From Chrysoperla carnea (lineage: Eukaryota > Arthropoda > Insecta > Neuroptera > Chrysopidae): a stretch of DNA of 64,000 nucleotides. Positions 51,713 through 64,000 of this stretch are shown here, piece after piece. Below the pieces are notes generated by a model, which was given only the letters and a program-made list of their open reading frames with translations, did no database searches and had not been told where the DNA came from. Position 1 is the first letter of the stretch. Each line of letters begins with the position of its first letter. Where the stretch lies: contig NC_058342.1 of the NCBI RefSeq assembly GCF_905475395.1, positions 28,864,640-28,928,639 of the forward strand, in the 5' to 3' direction. The translations under genes and the position numbers were made by a program.

Positions 51713-54700
51713 ATGGATAGCGCAGTTGGTGTAGCTTGTGGGATAGGATGTTTACGTGCATTGTGGATGCAACGATTTGCAACAATCAAATCGTTTATTG
51801 CAGTTTATAGTATTTTGGGTATGATTCAATCGATGAGTTATATTTATTTTACGATTACGTTAACAACATTGGAGAAACGATTTAAGATACCTGGCAAAAC
51901 ATTAGGTAAGTTTTTTTTAAATTATCAAATAAAGGCGGTATTCTAGTCTTGAAGGACAAACTTTGGGAATTTGTTTTTAAGGTAGTACCACCGCCAAGGC
52001 AATTTTAGATTTAGAGTTGAAATTATTTGTATCTTATTTTCAAATTTGATGATGAATTTTGTTATAACTTCATGAATGTAGACGAAAAATAATGACTAAA
52101 CCTATTCGATATTTGCGTTGGTATTCGAAATATCGAAAGCTAAATAATTAAACAAAATTTTCAATTTTCGATATTTTGAAAATTATTCCAGCTGATATTG
52201 CAAAATTTTATTCTTACTTTTCGTCTCCGTGCTCATACATCCTTAATTAGTCGGACACAACGTGTTTTTTCTTAGTTTTCAATAATTTATTATGGTTTAA
52301 ACTTTCAATAGTTTTTTTTTTTATATATTTCCACCGACTAGTTTTGGAGAAATCTATGAAAACATATATCATCCATCTACGGTTTTACCATAAGACCAAT
52401 GTTAAATATGCCAACTTTTGAAGTTATTTATGTATTGAACTAATCGGGCAAAATCGGACAACCCCCCCCCTAAAATTTTCAGAATTGATTGAGACTTCCA
52501 GTTTCATATTAAAAAAGTCAAAGTTTTTATTTAAAATTTCCTTGATTCTCGTACATTTTGAATTTAATTAAAAAAATATTTTTACTGAAGACACATTCTT
52601 TTATCAGATATATTTATTTATTGATATTTTAATAATTTCAAGTCTGCTAAATTATGGAATAAAAAAAAGGTATGCGTCTTGTTTGACACGATTTTAACCC
52701 TTTTAATCATATAAAACAAAAAGTTCTTAATTATTAAGGATATTGTTATAGCCCCGACACGTTTAAAGTTTTGATAAAATTATTTTGATTAAATTAGCTG
52801 TAACTGTAAAAATAGCTAGTAAATAAATAGAATTTTGAAAATTTCTTTGAAGGCTATGAATTTCAAAGACTAAAATTTGAAAAAATGCACACAAAAAAAT
52901 TGATTTTTTCAAATTTCTAGACTAGAATGCAATTTTCATTTTATTTTAAAGGTAATAGTTAAGGTTGTACGATCATTACTGCAATATCTTTAGTGACACT
53001 CATAAGACTAAGACAAATCGATTGACATTATCAAAATCAGTCCGGCCACGCGTTTGGTCTCTAAAGTGCCGCAAAAGAGCAAACATACGTACATAAGTAC
53101 GAATATAGCCTGATAAACACATTACCACTTTCTTGCGTCACACAGTCGAGTAAGAAGAAATAATTTTTACGTTTTTCTCTTTTAGGAATCGTATTAAGTG
53201 GTAATGAAGTCAGTCAAATTTTATTATCGATATTTTTATCGTATTATGGTGGGCAACGTAATCGACCCAGATGGATTGCGATTGGTACACTAAGCTCTGC
53301 ATTATCGTGCTTTGTATTAGCTTTACCACATTTTTTGTATGGTGCAGGCGAGGATGCACTTCGCTTAACTGAAGAGTATGTTCGACAAACGCCAATGGTA
53401 AGCGTTTATTTTTTGCTAATTTTTTTTTTTGGTGAATTAGAAGTCTATTTTGTTTACGACTCACAATTTGAAATTTAACAAGTCTCAAACCAATTTCTCT
53501 AACCAATCCTGTTCAATTTGAGTTCCTGTTAAAGTATAAGTGGAACATTAAGAAGAAGTTTTCTTGCCCAAAGCTCTATTGGGAAGAGTAGCCTTACCGG
53601 TGCTTAAGAGAAATAATTTTAATAATTATTTCAAAATGTGTAATGTTCCGTAAAAATTTTATAGAGTATGGAACATCTACATTAATTTTAATCTACTTTC
53701 AAAACTGATTATATTGATGAATTAGCAAATAAGGATGGCAAAAAGTTGCTTCAATATCGATACGCGATATTCGATATATCGATATCTTAAAATATCGATA
53801 TTTTGTACAGTATTTTGAATAATGATAAAAATAATGAATTTTCAATTTCAAATTTTTAATTTTTTAATACCAAAGCAATCTTTTTTGCGATCCGACGACA
53901 ATTGATGCTCTAACCAGGTAATTAAAAGTTAGTAGAACTCTAAATTTATCAATTTGTTTGATAAATCATTTCGCTTGCTGAATCCATGAGTATGAAAGGG
54001 TATATGTACATTAAGCAATGTGAATAAGAAAGATACTATTATATGTTTGCTAGAATACTAGCTTGTATGTGTTTATGTATGTTCAGTATGTAATGGCAAA
54101 CTGAAGTACTGTTCAGAGATCCGTCATACAACTGCCTCGGAGCAAAGCTACAAACACATAAAAGCCTGCACTCATATAATAGTATCTTTGTTATACGCAT
54201 TGCTTAATGTGTATGTCCTTTCTTGACCCTAAAATTTTCTGTATTTATGTTTGTTTGAATAAACATTAATGACCATTATCAAAGAAAATTGACTAAAAAA
54301 AAAATTAACTCATTGGTTTTCAACAATTTGATTTTCTTTTGTTATCGAAATAAAGATTTTCTAAACGTCGAATTTTGATTTATTAGTTAGTGTATAACAA
54401 AGTTCACCTTGAAATTATTCGCTTTTATTTTTAATATGCAATATATGAAGGTTATTGGAGTATTTCACACATAGATGCAAGACAAAGAAAATCTAACACA
54501 TAAGATGCTTTCCTATTGCTTTAAGGTATTTCTTACGCCATGATACTAAAAGTAGTTGCACACGAAATTGTACGAAGGTTTCAACATTTGTAAAATAAAT
54601 TGCAGAAGCAGTGACCGTCTTATTTTCCACAAATGATCACTGATTTTCTCTTTTTTAAGTTAAAATTCGTTACCAGCGAATAAAATTATTAAAATTATTA

Positions 54701-57700
54701 CTTAAATTATTAAAAAAAACGTCGAATTAAAAAAAAAAAAAAAACGAATTTGGATTTTCGACTTTCCACTATAAAATATTCACGTTTTTTCAAAAATTTT
54801 CACCATTTTCCACAAAATTTTACAGATTTTCTTTTTTAAAAGTTAATATTCGTTATGAGCGTGTTAAAAAACTTATATAATGATATAAAAGTATTCATAG
54901 TTTCCTTAAATTAAAAAAAAAAAACGGGCGAATTTTCTGGCTTTTTGACTTTCAACGTTAATATTGTGGAAAACTGACCCAAAAATATACTATACTTCTT
55001 TGCTCGTTGAGGAAAAATGATGAGAGTGCATTAAGCGCATACGTCTCACTTTATGAGCCAAAATCGAAAAAGCTCAAGTTTGTATGGATATGTTTTTGTT
55101 GAGTACCCTCAGGCAAACAGTTTGCACCGGCTCCCATAAAAATATACTGGCGTGCAGTTCTTTCCTGGGTCAAATATTGCCTTATTTCGTCAATTTAGAT
55201 TATCCAAAGAAGTCCTCGATTAATGTTTACACCACTTTTTTTAAATTTTATGGGTTTAGGAGCTCCGAAAATTTTGTTTCAAGCAAAACACGTGCAAAAA
55301 GTGAAATAATTTGCAATGTCTTTTAGACGAATTGAGTAGATCTCACATATTATAAACTGAGATTCAATGCAAAAGGAAAGTATAGTTATTACAGCAGGGC
55401 CATTATAGAAATGCTGGTAGTGTAGGCTTGTTCGTTGAATATTAATTAAATAAGTGTTGACAACACTTAAAGGTAAAAGGTGGAAATTTTTCCTCTCATA
55501 GAAGAATATTGCATATATATTTGTAGGCCAATTAATTTATTGTTTATATAACTCGTAAAACGTTTTATATGACATTTCTGATTCCGCAATAAATTCAATC
55601 AACTGCAGTGTCGCATTAATCATTTAGACAGAGGGGGATTTCACCAATAAAAGGCCTCCTTTAAAACTGATTCTTTTTCGTGAAATCATTAAGCAAGTTT
55701 GTGGCTATGACAGTTAGTAGCGAAAAAATCTGACTCAAAATGACTTGAGAAGAATTTATTTATAATGACAAAAAATTGTACAAGCAAACGATCTTTTTTC
55801 GAAATTTAAGTTATTTAGAATCAAACTTCGCCCTTCGATGCTTCAAAGTTGGCTAAACTCTTTAATATTAATGATCTCTTTTAATAAGAGAACCATTAAA
55901 AGCCCTGGAATATGATGTAATTATAGACGAATTTTTAAAGAAAAAACACAAATACGGTTTTGTATCCGAGACTCCGTTTATTAAAACTTTTCTCCGTTCT
56001 CCGGACGATTAATGAAATCTCCGAATGAAATTTTAAAAAAGATTTACATTTGCTTATTTAGAATTTCTAGGTAGCACTTGTGTGTTTTATTAAAGTATAG
56101 GTATATTTACATACATCTAAAAAGTAGCGCGCATACGCAGTGTGTAAATCGGCACATGTTTATATTACAGTGGGTCCCCTGTTATCTGACCCCTCGATAA
56201 TTCGGCGTCCTCTGTAATACGACTATTGTTTTTGTATTCAAGTATGTTTTGTACTTCAGAGTATAACGTTTAAAATCTTATCATTGGATTTGTGATTTTT
56301 CGGGTTACAAGGTACTCTTTTGTAACAAATTCCGGATTATAAATTAGTAATTTATAATCCAACAAATTCGATAGTCCGACACTGCCCTGCAAAAAGTTTG
56401 GCGGATTACCGGGGTTCCACTGTAGTTATAGGATTATGTAAGTATAGGATTTTTAATTATCTATTGTATTCGATTTTATAGTCTCCGGTTAAAAATTTTT
56501 ATGAATCGGAGATTTTCCTAGTCTGCAGTTTAGTAATTTTTCAAAGGTGGCAACCCTGAATACAAAATTCCTATTTGAAGAAATAGAAAGAAACGAAAAA
56601 ATTACAAAGAAGCCGAGAGTCAAGCCCGGGTACTCTTAGACGTTACCAACTTTTTCACTCCTGTTCTATGTGAGTGACACCAATTATATGTAACCTCTTC
56701 GAAGTTACTTTGACTTATATAAAAATTTGAAATAAATGTAAAAACTTTAGGTTCATAATTAAAAATATACAAAGTTCTTACTTAAATTAAGAATAAAATA
56801 TTTAAAACTTGGAATAGAAATTATATTATAAAGCTTAATTTATGAGTTATATAAAGTAATAATAAATTAAATAAACACATTACCACTCCTTTGCGTCGCG
56901 CAGTCGGGTAAAAATTATTTATTTTGATTAATTTAATCATTATTTAAAAATAGGTTTTTTATTTACAAATTTTCCCAAGTGGGCCTCCAACAAAATTCCG
57001 CCTAAGGATAACATCAGTTGTAAATGTGGCACTGCGTGTATGCGTGAAAAATATTTGAGGTGTATTTTCTATTACTTAAGATAAATGTTTCGATTTTATT
57101 ATAATTATGCGAGAAATTTCAAATTGTGTATCCAAACTCGAGGAATAGTTCCACTCTGATGGCCCATCAAGAGGTTAATGGGAGCCAAAGAGGAATCCGA
57201 CTGCTTCTATATATTGGGCCCGGAAAAAAATGGAATTTAAAAAAAAATTTTAATTACCTGGGCTAATACTTTGGAAGAGTTGGATTTCCTAGTCTGGTCT
57301 ATAGGAGAACCTTAGTCCTTAGTTGAAGATTTTTGGTGCAACTCCGGACTCGGATTTGATGGTGCATTAAGCTGCCTTTTTTGTAGTGAAACATACAAAT
57401 ATACACAGCAACAGGTCTTAACAATAATTTTTGAGGTCAATCCGCCACTGGCTCCTAAACTAATAATATAAATAATAATTCATACAGAAAATATTTAATA
57501 AGAATAGTGTAGTTTTTTAGGCAATAAACATTACATGAATGTAAATTAATAGAGTTGAAAATTTTGTTATTTTAGGCTAAATCGTTTATAAGTGAATTAT
57601 CATTAAAAAAAGATCCAATTTTACATTGTATGGCGAACAAACCCGAAGAAGATTGTGATAATAATGCTATAACGTCAGATTTATCGATAACTCCATTAGT

Positions 57701-58835
57701 ATTAATATTTTTATCACAATTTATTTTGGGTATTGGAACAACACTATTTTACGTGTTGGGTCAAACTTATGTGGATGATAATACTGAGAAAACAGATACA
57801 CCAAAATTATTAGGTATGTTATAAAACTTACTACGAGGAGGAATAATATTTTTCGAAAATTATTACTTCATCAGTGAATAGGTCCTTTTTTGGAGCTCTT
57901 TGCTTATTCAACCTTGCGACTTGTTACCCTGTTATAATCTTTTTTTCTTTCAGGTGTATCAATGGCACTAAGAATGGTCGGTCCAACATTTGGATTTCTT
58001 TTGGGCTTTTTATGTTTACGAGTATATATCGACCCATCCCTTACGCCAATTATTAAAAAAGAGGATCCTCGATGGATGGGAGCATGGTGGATTGGATGGA
58101 TTATTTGTGGAACATTAATGGCTTTTATGGCCTTACTATTAGGAATGTTTCCAAAACAGTTACCAAAACCACAAAAGACTAGTTCACCTGATGATTTCAT
58201 TAGTGAAAGTGAAACAATTCCATTAAAAGATCCCTCAGAGAATATTGAAAAACCGCCAAAAGAAAAGCCAAATTTGAAAGGTATGTATTTATCTAAAAAT
58301 TCGATTAGATTCGTAATTACAGAAATTCATTTCATACGCTTTTCTTCATCTTATTATTAAAAAGTTGTTTGGACACTTTGGTATTCCAGCTTGTCCGGTA
58401 ATGAACAGTCTGGCCATTTTCAGTCACCAAATTATCTCCTAAAAATTTCTCTTTGAAAGGCATTTATTCCATTAACAGATTTAAAATTAAAAAACACTAC
58501 TGTCTTGCTTAAAACGAACTTAAAAGTAAAAACAAAGTCTTGTTAGTTAATCAGTATAATAAGCAAAAGGTCACTAATTTACTCGCTAAAACTTGTCATC
58601 AGGGGACCGTTCTGTGGAACATTTTTTAATCTATGAAGTCCCCCCGAGTGCAATTACAATTTCATTTACCTATTTATTTAGAGCCTAAATGGCCGAGCGG
58701 TCTAAGGCGGTGGCCTTGCACTGTTGCACAATTAGACTTAGGTTGCGGGTTCGAATCCAGGCAGCGACAGTGTGAACAATTTATAATTAATGGGAGTGCA
58801 GATTTGATCACATTGTCGTCGCTTGGATAAAACCC

Positions 58836-58868
<33 letters not shown>

Positions 58869-61800
58869 TTAGCGTGTAAATTAGTGACCATTCGTTTTGT
58901 AAATACAGATTAACTAATAAGACTTGTTTTTTACTTTTTAATTAGTTCCATTTCCAGGTCAGTCGTCTATTTTAATTTTTTTAATTACTTTTTCTTTTTA
59001 ATTCTTTTACAACAACAAGTTTTATTTTGTTTTAGATCTCATCAAATCGCTTCGTCGAATAACAGGCAACAAAATTTTAATGAACAACATACTATCAGGG
59101 GTTTTTGCCCTTTTGGGTGCTTCTGGTTTCATCACATACTTTATTAAATATATTGAAATACAATTTCAACGATCATCAGCCAAAGAATCAGCGGTTGCTG
59201 GACCGATTATTTTAGTTGGTTCATTTGCAGGTTTAATGGGTTCCGGTCTTTATATATCAAAATATAAGCCTAAACCAAAATATTTGTTGTTTTGGAATGT
59301 GGTTATTGGAATGCTATTTATTTTAACACAATTTTCATTTATTTTCTTGGGATGTACTGATCATCGATTGAAAAATTATAGTAACATCTCAAAAATGTTA
59401 GTTTTATCTAAGGTTACCATCCGTCCTCTTTTGCAAGTCATTAAGTAGGGTCTTTTTTGAGTCAGGTTCTCCAAATTCAGAGCCGTCCTTCGTCTATTCA
59501 GGATCTTTGACAACTGAGCATTATAGTCATACTCAGGTACCGTTAGGATAGGTTAGGTTAGGGTCACTGTCCTGAGGTTGGGCACAATAAAATATAGGAT
59601 GCCCTGTGATAACGAATAAGAATTGGACCATTCCCATGAACCTTTTATAGCTGTTTAGGAACAGTAGGAGTACTTTGACGTCAACGGACTTCAAGTAAGT
59701 CCATTTCCTCACGGCAATAATTAGGCAGTGACAGAGAAGATGAGACATCGCTTCTGCCTCCTCTCCAATGTCCAGCGTGCCTGCTGCCTAGCCAGTGTTC
59801 TGTAATAGTCGTAACAATTTTGCTAATAGAGGATATCCCTTGGAAACGATATAATGGGACATCTGTCTTGTAGTACCACAAGTGCGATCTTGTCTCCATC
59901 TATGATTGAATTTTTTTAAGATAATCTCATTCAGTAGGATTGCCCGGGTGCCTATTGATACTTGTCCCCGAATTTGTGTCATTACTAGCAAGCTTATTAA
60001 GTTTGCATTCATTTGTTCCGCCAGCTCATTTAACGATGTTCAGAAGTCTTGTGCTACCTCTGAGGAACCGTTACACGTTTTTTTTACTTCGAATTTCTTC
60101 ATAAAATTCTAGGAGAGGATTTCTATGATTTTTAGGTAAAAATACGAAAATTTTAGGTAAAAATTTGATTTTTGAAAATTTTAAAATAGAAATTTTTACT
60201 CTCACCTCTTGTTGTTGAGTTAATGAATATATAACGATGGTACCCCTAGTTTTTCCAATTTTTTCAACAGCTTGATTCTCATTGAAAATTCTATTTTGAT
60301 TTTTTGTAGAATTGAGTTAAATTCTGAATGTAATGCGCTTTGTGATTGCGATCATGTCAAATTCTCACCAGTATGCGATGCTAGGAACAATATGACATAT
60401 TTTTCACCGTGTCATGCTGGCTGTACTGTGTCAACTGTGGAAAATTCTTTAAAGGTATGAAAATATTCTCTTTAAATTAATTCATGTTCTGGTAAAGTAC
60501 TAGCAGTTCAGTGCCTACAATATCGATATTTTCGAAGCGCCTATTTTTGCATTTTTGCAAATTGTATTATTTTTTAATTGCATCTAGTCTTATTTTTTTA
60601 CGCTTTTTAGCGCTACAACCCCCTATTGTTTGTTGTTTAATATTTTTTTGTTTTTCTCGATTCGCGATTGTTGGTATAGCTTATGTTTGGGGTTGGACTA
60701 TTTAATTATAAGATAATGCTTTTTGCCAGAACTGTAATTAAAATTAAATTATTAGTGCAAGCGCTAACAGGCATTCTGCAGACACTGAAAGGGTTTAGTC
60801 AACATTTACAAATACTCTTATATGTTTTTTGACTCGTGGGATCTATTTGATTATTTCAGATTCACCCCACCCACTTTTTTGTGTTTTGCAAAAACACCTT
60901 TTATCCGATCGACCCAAAAAATGCAAGTAATCTATATTAGTTAAGTCAAAAGTTCCCAGAAGGATAATTTCTTAAATTGAGCAAGTCGCCCTATTAGCTC
61001 AGTTGGTTAAGGCGTAACTAATTCCGTCCGTGTTATGCATAGGGTAGTGGGTTCGATTCCCGCCGTCGCAACAAAATTAATTTGATTAATAGTTGTGATG
61101 GACTGGTGTAGTACATTGTATATGCATGAAAGAGGTGCACTCAGCCTCTGAAATCGAGGAGCTAATCAATGAAATTATCAGCGGGAAGGTGGTAAAACAC
61201 ATATAGTATCACAATGGGCTCTATAGCCTGATTATGTCCTTCGTGGACAGCCGATATAACCTAACCCAAATCTAAATTTAGCAATTTTTTTTGTTTTTTG
61301 TTAAACAGATCCTTATCTAGGTATTTTGATCTAAAATTGGTTTTTTAGTAATATTTTCCCAGAAAATTTTAAACTTATGCTGAGCTCTCTTCTGTGCTGA
61401 AGGAATCGGTATATAGATTGGGTTAGTTTCGAGATAAAAAAAGAGATAAAAAGTGGAGAATATGACCTGAGTGATAGGAGCTTTGTGCTCACGAATATTT
61501 TTATAGGAGCTTTGTTGCTCACGAGTATCTATCCTTTTGCCTTAACAAATGGACATTCAGAAGACATACGCACTTTTTTGGGTCGATCGGATGAAGAGTA
61601 ATTTGCAATCTCCAAACAAAAAACCCTTTTTACAGTGTCCACAGAATTTCTGCTAGGGCCTTGAATAATATTTTCTATAAAATAGATGTCACTATTTCTT
61701 TGTAGAAATATTCTGATTGTAAATGTCTATCAGAATCAGATGCGCAAACGCAAACATTAATTTCTAATATATCAACGAATTTTAAGGAGAGTACTATATT

Positions 61801-62767
61801 TGATAATATAGTAACCGACGGTTTTTGTGATTCAAATTGTAATGCCGCATATTATACGTTTATAATTATAATGGCCGTTTCACATTTTGCAATGAGTTCA
61901 GGCCGTATTGGTAACATGTTGGTCAATTATCGTGCTGTTGATGTTAAAGATAAATCGTTGGCACAAGGTTTTGGATTGTGGATGGTTAGTATCTTTGCTT
62001 TGATACCTGGACCGATTATTTATGGATATATTTACGATAGTGCATGTTTAGTATGGGATCAACGATGTAATAAACGTGGAAACTGTTGGTATTATGAACG
62101 AGATCGTTTACGATGGACGTTAAATGTGACTGCTATGTGTAAGAATACTTAATTTTTCATTATTTATTAAGGACTTTGTGCTATATGAAATTGATTTCGA
62201 TGTTAGAAAGGCTGCCACCATTTTGTTTTGTACTAGAATATCCTGTATTTTTCCGTGTGGCCAGTAAAAATATTCCAGTTAACGAAAATTACGAAATATT
62301 TGATATTTGACCATTTTGGTAATCGAATAATCTCTCGTGAAGCACGCGTTAATTGAACTAACGCTTTTAACTGTCCTTTTTTTCTTTGAAAATATTTGAA
62401 GATGAATAAAATTGTCATTGCAATCGAGGAATCTCTTAGATTAAAAAATGTTCCACAGAATGATCCCCCAACTGCAATGACAATCAAATTTTTTTACTTT
62501 TTGGTTCATTTTTTGGCAGAGAAGTCGTGTTTTTTAATTATTATTCACTTTTGTTGAATATCCAAGACTGTGTCTCTTGTATCAATAAATGTTTTAATGA
62601 AATATTTGTTTTAAATAGGTTTCACTACAATTGCTGTATATTTCGATTACTTAGTATGGAAACAGGGTAAAAATTTAGATTTATATGGTGATCTAGATCC
62701 TAAACCAGAAAATACGACACAAACAGATGAAAAAGTAAAGACAGAAAAATCACCAACCAAAGAATAA
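51713..62767 (+). CDS. organic anion transporting polypeptide (OATP/SLCO family), 685 aa
   Basis: Plasma-membrane carrier of the SLC21/SLCO family: sodium-independent uptake of amphipathic anions such as steroid conjugates. Exons by phase: 51713-51905, 53186-53397, 57576-57813, 57954-58280, 59036-59396, 60310-60454, 61706-62138, 62619-62767 (2058 nt). The frame predicts about 12 membrane helices. The family signature is present at about 252-264 (DPRWMGAWWIGWI). A large extracellular loop between helices 9 and 10 holds a Kazal-like Cys cluster (ECNALCDCD, FSPVCD, FSPCHAGC, then SDCKC) encoded by exons 6-7. The last helices follow (FIIIMAVSHFAMSSG, LIPGPIIYGYIYD). The cytoplasmic tail is short and Lys/Glu-rich. 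The exon 5 donor is AAAAT/GTTAGT, chosen because only it gives the phase exon 6 needs. Insect members include Oatp74D, the ecdysone importer; I cannot place this one in a subfamily. Confidence 0.95.
52995..53155 (+). repeat. family D tail, second copy, in OATP intron 1
   Basis: Contains CAAATCGATTGACATTATCA, CACGCGTTTGGTCTCTA, ACATACGTACATAAGTACG, CACATTACCACTTTCTTGCG and CAGTCGAGTAAGAAG, in the same order as 28650-28795. It ends about 30 bp before exon 2. Confidence 0.6.
53998..54230. repeat. inverted repeat, about 45-bp arms
   Basis: Left arm GTATATGTACATTAAGCAAT, AAGAAAGATACTATTATATG; the right arm is its inverse (CATATAATAGTATCTTTGTT, GCATTGCTTAATGTGTATGT). The same core lies in the fold-back at 14909-15041, and AATCATTTCGCTTGCTGAAT precedes it at 53965. 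Confidence 0.7.
56168..56422. mobile_element. pogo-like MITE, TA-flanked
   Basis: CAGTGGGTCCCCTGTTATCT at the left and the inverse GGATTACCGGGGTTCCACTG at the right, with TA at 56166-56167 and 56423-56424. 255 bp, non-coding. Confidence 0.8.
56867..56912 (+). repeat. family D tail, short copy
   Basis: ACACATTACCACTCCTTTGC followed by GTCGCGCAGTCGGGTAAAAA, matching the end of 28650-28795. Confidence 0.5.
58680..58866 (+). mobile_element. tRNA-derived SINE, family B, copy 3, in OATP intron 4
   Basis: AGAGCCTAAATGGCCGAGCG then GTCTAAGGCGG (A-box region), B-box GGTTCGAATCC at 58748-58758, CAGTGTGAACAATTTATAAT, TTGTCGTCGCTTGGATAA, then AACCCCATT and an (ATT)n tail of about nine units. The middle of copy 1 is deleted here. 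The short open frame crossing it is not a gene. Confidence 0.9.
59541..60080 (-). mobile_element. non-LTR retrotransposon 3' end, second copy, in OATP intron 5
   Basis: The minus strand reads TEHWLGSRHAGHWRGG in one frame, then MSHLLCHC, RKWTYLKSVDV, KVLLLFLNSYKRF in another. These are the same blocks as 40537-40895, with a frameshift between them. The 3' end runs into GACAGTGACCCTAACCTAAC then CTATCCTAACG, a (CCTAA)n tail. Antisense to the host gene. The 5' limit is uncertain. Confidence 0.8.
60985..61272 (+). mobile_element. tRNA-derived SINE, family A, full-length copy with 12-bp target-site duplication
   Basis: tRNA-like head with A-box TAGCTCAGTTGG (60995-61006) and B-box GGTTCGATTCC (61050-61060), a body, then GTCCTTCGTGGACAGCC and ATATAACCTAACCC. 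Flanked by TAAATTGAGCAA (60973-60984) and TAAATTTAGCAA (61273-61284). Lies in OATP intron 6, sense orientation. Confidence 0.92.
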
Positions 62768-62834
62768 AATTAGATTTAGCCATAAAAAACTTGGACATGT
62801 TATTAAATGTATTATTAAATTGTTGTATTTGTAA

Positions 62835-62840
62835 ATAAAG
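62835..62840 (+). promoter_or_regulatory. poly(A) signal of the OATP gene
   Basis: AATAAA 68 bp after the stop, followed by TTTGTATTTGTTATATTTTT, a T/G-rich downstream element. Confidence 0.65.
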
Positions 62841-62859
62841 ATTTGTATTTGTTATATTT

Positions 62860-64000
62860 TTACTAAATTTTTATTTTACTAAATGATTATTCCTAAGCGA
62901 TCCTTATAAACCTCCTTTAGCTCACGCCAGATTAAAAAAAAAAGAAGGTGGTATCCATGTGCCGTAGACGAAGGTGAATGATTGTGATTGACGAGGTGAA
63001 ATATTTTCACCCAAAATTTGGCTGTGTTATCAAGAGAATTGATTTTTTGAAATTCAAAATATTTAATTTTGCCCTAACACATCCAAATTATATCCAATTT
63101 TGATCAACCAAGTACGCAATCTGAAAATAATATATACCTAGTGTTTTTAGTGCTTTTAAAAGCGCTTATTTTTTATTTAAAACAATATTAATCATATTAG
63201 AAATTTTTTTAAACTGAAAATCTTAATTAATTGCTTTTAATATATTAAACTAGATTTCCTTATTGTTCGTATATTGCGATTTTCATGAAAAGAAATTGTT
63301 TTTAATAGCTAGACCAGCATTTATAGTTGAAATACTTCTAAATTCAGCAGGTTTCAACATTTTTATAAGACAAGAAGAAATTATTCATATGCATCATCTG
63401 CTTAACTGCGCAGCTTTATTATATAGTACTTAATTTCATATCCCATTAAGGCTAAAGCCCGTGAGGCCTGGGTTTAGGGCGACAAGTTTAGGTAATTTGA
63501 ACGAGAAGGGCACCAAAAGGATAGAATAAAATAGGGAGGATAAACACATATTTATGAGAAGGGTGTCAAAAAAAAACGGCGCCTCATATGGTGCCATCAC
63601 CATCAAATTTGCCATTGCCCATTTGATTCTATTAAGGGATTAAAAGAGTGAATTTCGAATTCTCAAATAAATATTCTGGAAACCTCAATGCACTAAATTG
63701 CGCAAATTGTTTTTCAGAGCTTTTCTCAAAAGCTATGAAAGATAGAATGTTTTCGATAGGTATGCGGCTTTAAGTTAATCTATAGTGCGTAATTTAATAC
63801 CAACCCTATCTGAAATTATTAAGAGGGTGAATTTCCGTGAGGTGAATGAGAGTGATTTTCCGAAATTTAGTTCCAACAGGTTTTTTACAACACTATAAAA
63901 GCAGGTTGAAAACTTGTAAGGAGCTACGAATAGTTGGATTATTGATCCTAACGTCATAAAAACTCGATAGTTTTAAAAGCATTATAAGGTAAAAAACGCA
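62860..64000. other. right-end intergenic region, no gene seen
   Basis: Holds a single partial copy of the 316-bp repeat (63013-63122). The rest is AT-rich with no coding frame I can support. Confidence 0.55.
63013..63122 (+). repeat. partial copy of the 316-bp repeat
   Basis: GGCTGTGTTATCAAGAGAAT, TTTAATTTTGCCCTAACACA and TCCAATTTTGATCAACCAAG match one third of the array unit. Confidence 0.7.

Larger units (their letters stand above)
53398..57575. other. OATP intron 2 (4.2 kb), repeat-rich
   Basis: Contains an inverted repeat (53998-54230), a MITE (56168-56422), a hAT-like terminus (GGTGGCAACCCTGA at about 56549-56562) and a family D tail (56867-56912). No nested gene recognised. Confidence 0.6.

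Noticed and set aside
58680-58765. tRNA-Leu gene
   Set aside because: Same reason: it is the head of SINE B, repeated twice elsewhere with the same body.
58633-58830. 65-residue open frame (PKWPSGLRRWPCTVAQ)
   Set aside because: It is a translation of the SINE B tRNA head, a well-known type of spurious protein.
59681-59899. Minus-strand frame METRSHLW... as a gene
   Set aside because: It is the C-terminal end of a dead LINE, frame-shifted relative to 40537-40895.
60985-61075. tRNA gene
   Set aside because: A- and B-boxes are present but the acceptor stem and anticodon arm do not pair as a tRNA. The segment continues into a SINE body with a retroelement tail and target-site duplication.

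Overview
The window is AT-rich nuclear DNA from an animal, very probably an insect. Genes are split by canonical GT-AG introns from about 75 bp to several kb. Intergenic and intronic DNA is packed with degraded transposons, and the tail sequence of two retroelement families is the insect telomeric pentamer (TTAGG/CCTAA). The protein families (clip-domain serine protease, OATP, GTP-specific succinyl-CoA synthetase beta, F-box protein fused to a UBC fold) fit insects. I do not assign an order. There is no sign of a bacterial, viral or plasmid segment.

Layout. 184-1551 (+): C2H2 zinc-finger protein whose last codons and stop come from an inserted MITE. 3631-7122 (+): mitochondrial GTP-specific succinyl-CoA synthetase beta subunit, five exons; intron 4 holds a 316-bp tandem repeat. 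9051-9260 (-): small complex III subunit (UQCR11-like), one exon. 10223-14464 (+): six-exon gene joining an N-terminal Cys-pair motif, an F-box and a ubiquitin-conjugating (UBC) fold with Gly at the catalytic Cys position. 18937-22504 (-): clip-domain trypsin-like serine protease, five exons, with a possible signal-peptide exon 11 kb upstream at 33833-33977. 34000-51700 has no gene I can support and is mostly repeats. 51713-62767 (+): eight-exon organic anion transporting polypeptide.

The genes are unrelated in function (TCA cycle, respiratory chain, ubiquitin pathway, extracellular proteolysis, transport, probable transcription factor), so this is an ordinary eukaryotic neighbourhood rather than an operon or cluster. 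The most unusual gene is the F-box/UBC fusion with an apparently dead E2 active site. The rest of the interest is in mobile DNA: two tRNA-derived SINE families (two insertions of one with clear target-site duplications), LINE 3' ends that share their tail with one SINE, at least five pogo-like MITEs flanked by TA, a hAT-type MITE with an 8-bp duplication, fold-back elements, and a dispersed 316-bp satellite-like repeat.

Exon borders were set by hand from splice consensus, phase and protein-family similarity. Internal borders of the five main genes are well supported; first and last exons are less certain. Family names for repeats rest on termini and tails, not database hits.
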